Assembly: GCA_005281725.1 (NCBI GenBank)
Contig: SSBO01000009.1
Span: 12,461,606 to 12,525,605 of the forward strand
Reading direction: 5' to 3'
DNA from: Wuchereria bancrofti
Lineage: Eukaryota > Nematoda > Chromadorea > Rhabditida > Onchocercidae
Length of the DNA stretch: 64,000 nucleotides
Below the pieces are notes generated by a model. The model was given only the letters and a program-made list of their open reading frames with translations, was not told the DNA's origin and did not search any database. The position numbers and the translations under genes were made by a program. Positions 62,216 to 64,000 of the stretch are shown here, piece after piece (positions within the stretch are counted from its first letter, which is position 1; every line of letters begins with the position of its first letter).

Positions 62216-64000
62216 ATACACTAAATAATTGAAATACTCTCAATGTTTAATTGAACACACCAAAATTTGGAAGTTTTTTAGACTTTTCAAACAAAATCGC
62301 TGAGATTCAACGATAATCTAGAACTCTGTAATCGAATTAAATTAATTTCTGATCAAATTCATAAAAAAACAGAAACTTCTAGAATGAATTGATCAGCTTT
62401 ATCATTTAATCAGAAAGTCATATCGGTGATAACATTATAATAATTCTTGCGATGAGAAATAGGTCTATTTGATGCGATAGCATAAATGTTATTTTCATAG
62501 ATGATAGCTATATATTGCTGATCTTAGCATATCTTATGCTACCGCGTGCCATACTGATAATGTCGTAATCTTTTTCCAAATCTTCCTGTACTTTTCTGGA
62601 AACTTTTTAATTTCTCATGCCAAGCAGAAAAAAAAAAATTACATTTCATTTCCATTAAGAGAATTTGCACCTAATTAGTATCGCATTCTTACACAAGCTA
62701 ATTGATTTTGCCTAGTTTACATTCCTCTCACTTAAAAAAAAAAAGAAACTATGAGTTAGAGTTTTAAAAATCAGAAAATTGCTGATTGAAAAAATTTTAA
62801 ATAGATTTGTCATTGACAAATCATTTGCATAATGTTCAGATTTACAGGAAGTATAAATTGATTTGCCTGAAATATGCTTACTTTAAATACACTGTCTAAA
62901 AAATAATTCCACAAAAGTATTAAGAAATGTTTACAATTTTTAAGAAATCAAATGTAATCAGTAATTTTTTTTCAGAATGTTTCAAAATCGATGAATATCA
63001 ACAATTGTGTACTAAATTTTAACCTGTTAGATGATACTTCTTTAAATTTAACACAAAATACGAGATAAACGTGTGATTTACGTAAAATAATCATTCGTTC
63101 ATCATTTTGCATGTAATTTCTTATTTATTTATATATTTGGATTATAGTAATTGTACATTTAATAGTCCGAATCAATTTTCAAGTTTATCTTTCATCTTCT
63201 TTAAACTAATAACGAAAACTTTTGTTAAATTCATTCATCCCGATGACATAAAATTTATAATTTGCATAATTTATCATAAAATTTGTTGTTCTTTGTTTTG
63301 TGAAATCTTTTACAACCATTGAAAATACGGAAAAATTTTAAAATTTTAACACTGACAAGATGCTTGCTTATTACAATCAGTGATATCCTTTTTCATTTTT
63401 TTTAAAACTTTCATAAAAACTCCATATGGTTCCTCCAAATAAGGTTTACAGTAGTGATTGCCATATAATTTCGATTAATCTACTCATTCGGATCATCAGC
63501 CAATATCAAAGTTAACATCTTTGTTATCTGCAAAAATTAACATATACATTTCACTATGCTGTGATAACATTTAACTCTTATCAGTGAGCATAACAGGATG
63601 AAGGGATCAAGTTTAATTTCAACAAAAGTTTAAATATGGTTGAGAAACTAATGAGTTTAACCAAAAGCATTTTCATCTAGAATTGTCTGTGATATCATGA
63701 TGTATTTTACATTTCCTGTGAAATAAATGACGAATGCATAAAAGTATAAAATGATCAGCTCAAGAAGTTTATTTTTCAGGTGTACATTCCTTATTGCATA
63801 ATTGTTTGGTAAAAATTTTTAAATAAAAAAAAAAAAAAAAGAAAAAAACGAAAAGGAAAAGAAATAAATGAATTGAAAAAACAGGAAAAGAACGGATGAA
63901 TAATTTAAAGCAAAGGACATTATGAAGTATTTTATTTTATTTTTTTTTTTTATCCAAAATAATAAGACTGATATGCTCGTTACTTTATATGAATAACAGC
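62216..64000. other. Upstream flank of the RGS gene, no gene seen
   Basis: AT-rich sequence with homopolymer runs. A 71-codon plus-strand frame (63107-63322) is Phe/Ile-rich low-complexity and not convincing. RGS promoter elements should lie here, but none could be assigned. Confidence 0.45.

Overview
The window is nuclear DNA from an invertebrate, most probably a parasitic (filarial-type) nematode. It is clearly AT-rich, genes are split into many short exons by GT-AG introns, and several start codons sit just downstream of a TTTCAG-like acceptor, as in nematode spliced-leader trans-splicing. The ribosomal protein eL18 reads closest to the nematode form. No species can be named from sequence alone. 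Exon models below were built by hand from open frames, splice consensus and phase.

Layout, left to right. 0.6-1.2 kb (+): a coiled-coil gene fragment. 1.7-2.7 kb (-): a decayed retroelement with an integrase motif. 4.7-6.0 kb (+): a decayed, intron-containing host gene with stops and a frameshift. 6-10.7 kb: AT-rich, no gene seen. 10.8-16.06 kb (-): a seven-exon, 697-residue single-pass membrane protein with a Cys-containing ectodomain and a Pro/Ser-rich tail (shavenoid-like is a tentative suggestion). 16.1-20.7 kb: no resolved gene. 20.7-22.3 kb (-): complete eL18 (188 aa), with its start codon alone in exon 1. 23.6 kb: five POU-octamer motifs in a 23-bp tandem repeat. 24.05-26.55 kb (+): complete Aly/REF mRNA-export factor (253 aa). 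27.6-31.27 kb (+): an unrecognised ten-exon protein ending in a consensus PCNA-interacting (PIP) box. 31.3-38.1 kb: AT-rich, no gene seen. 38.16-62.2 kb (-): one 24-kb, 17-exon gene for a 1085-aa RGS protein, probably RGS12/RGS14/loco-like; its third intron is 13 kb and full of simple repeats, including a 171-bp duplication around one N that is probably an assembly join. 62.2-64 kb: upstream sequence.

The genes are ordinary eukaryotic housekeeping and signalling genes: translation (eL18), mRNA export (Aly), probable DNA replication or repair (PIP-box protein), G-protein signalling (RGS) and a cell-surface protein. They do not form one pathway. The Aly and PIP-box genes are on the same strand about 1 kb apart and could share a polycistronic transcript. 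No prokaryotic system, CRISPR array or intact mobile element was seen.
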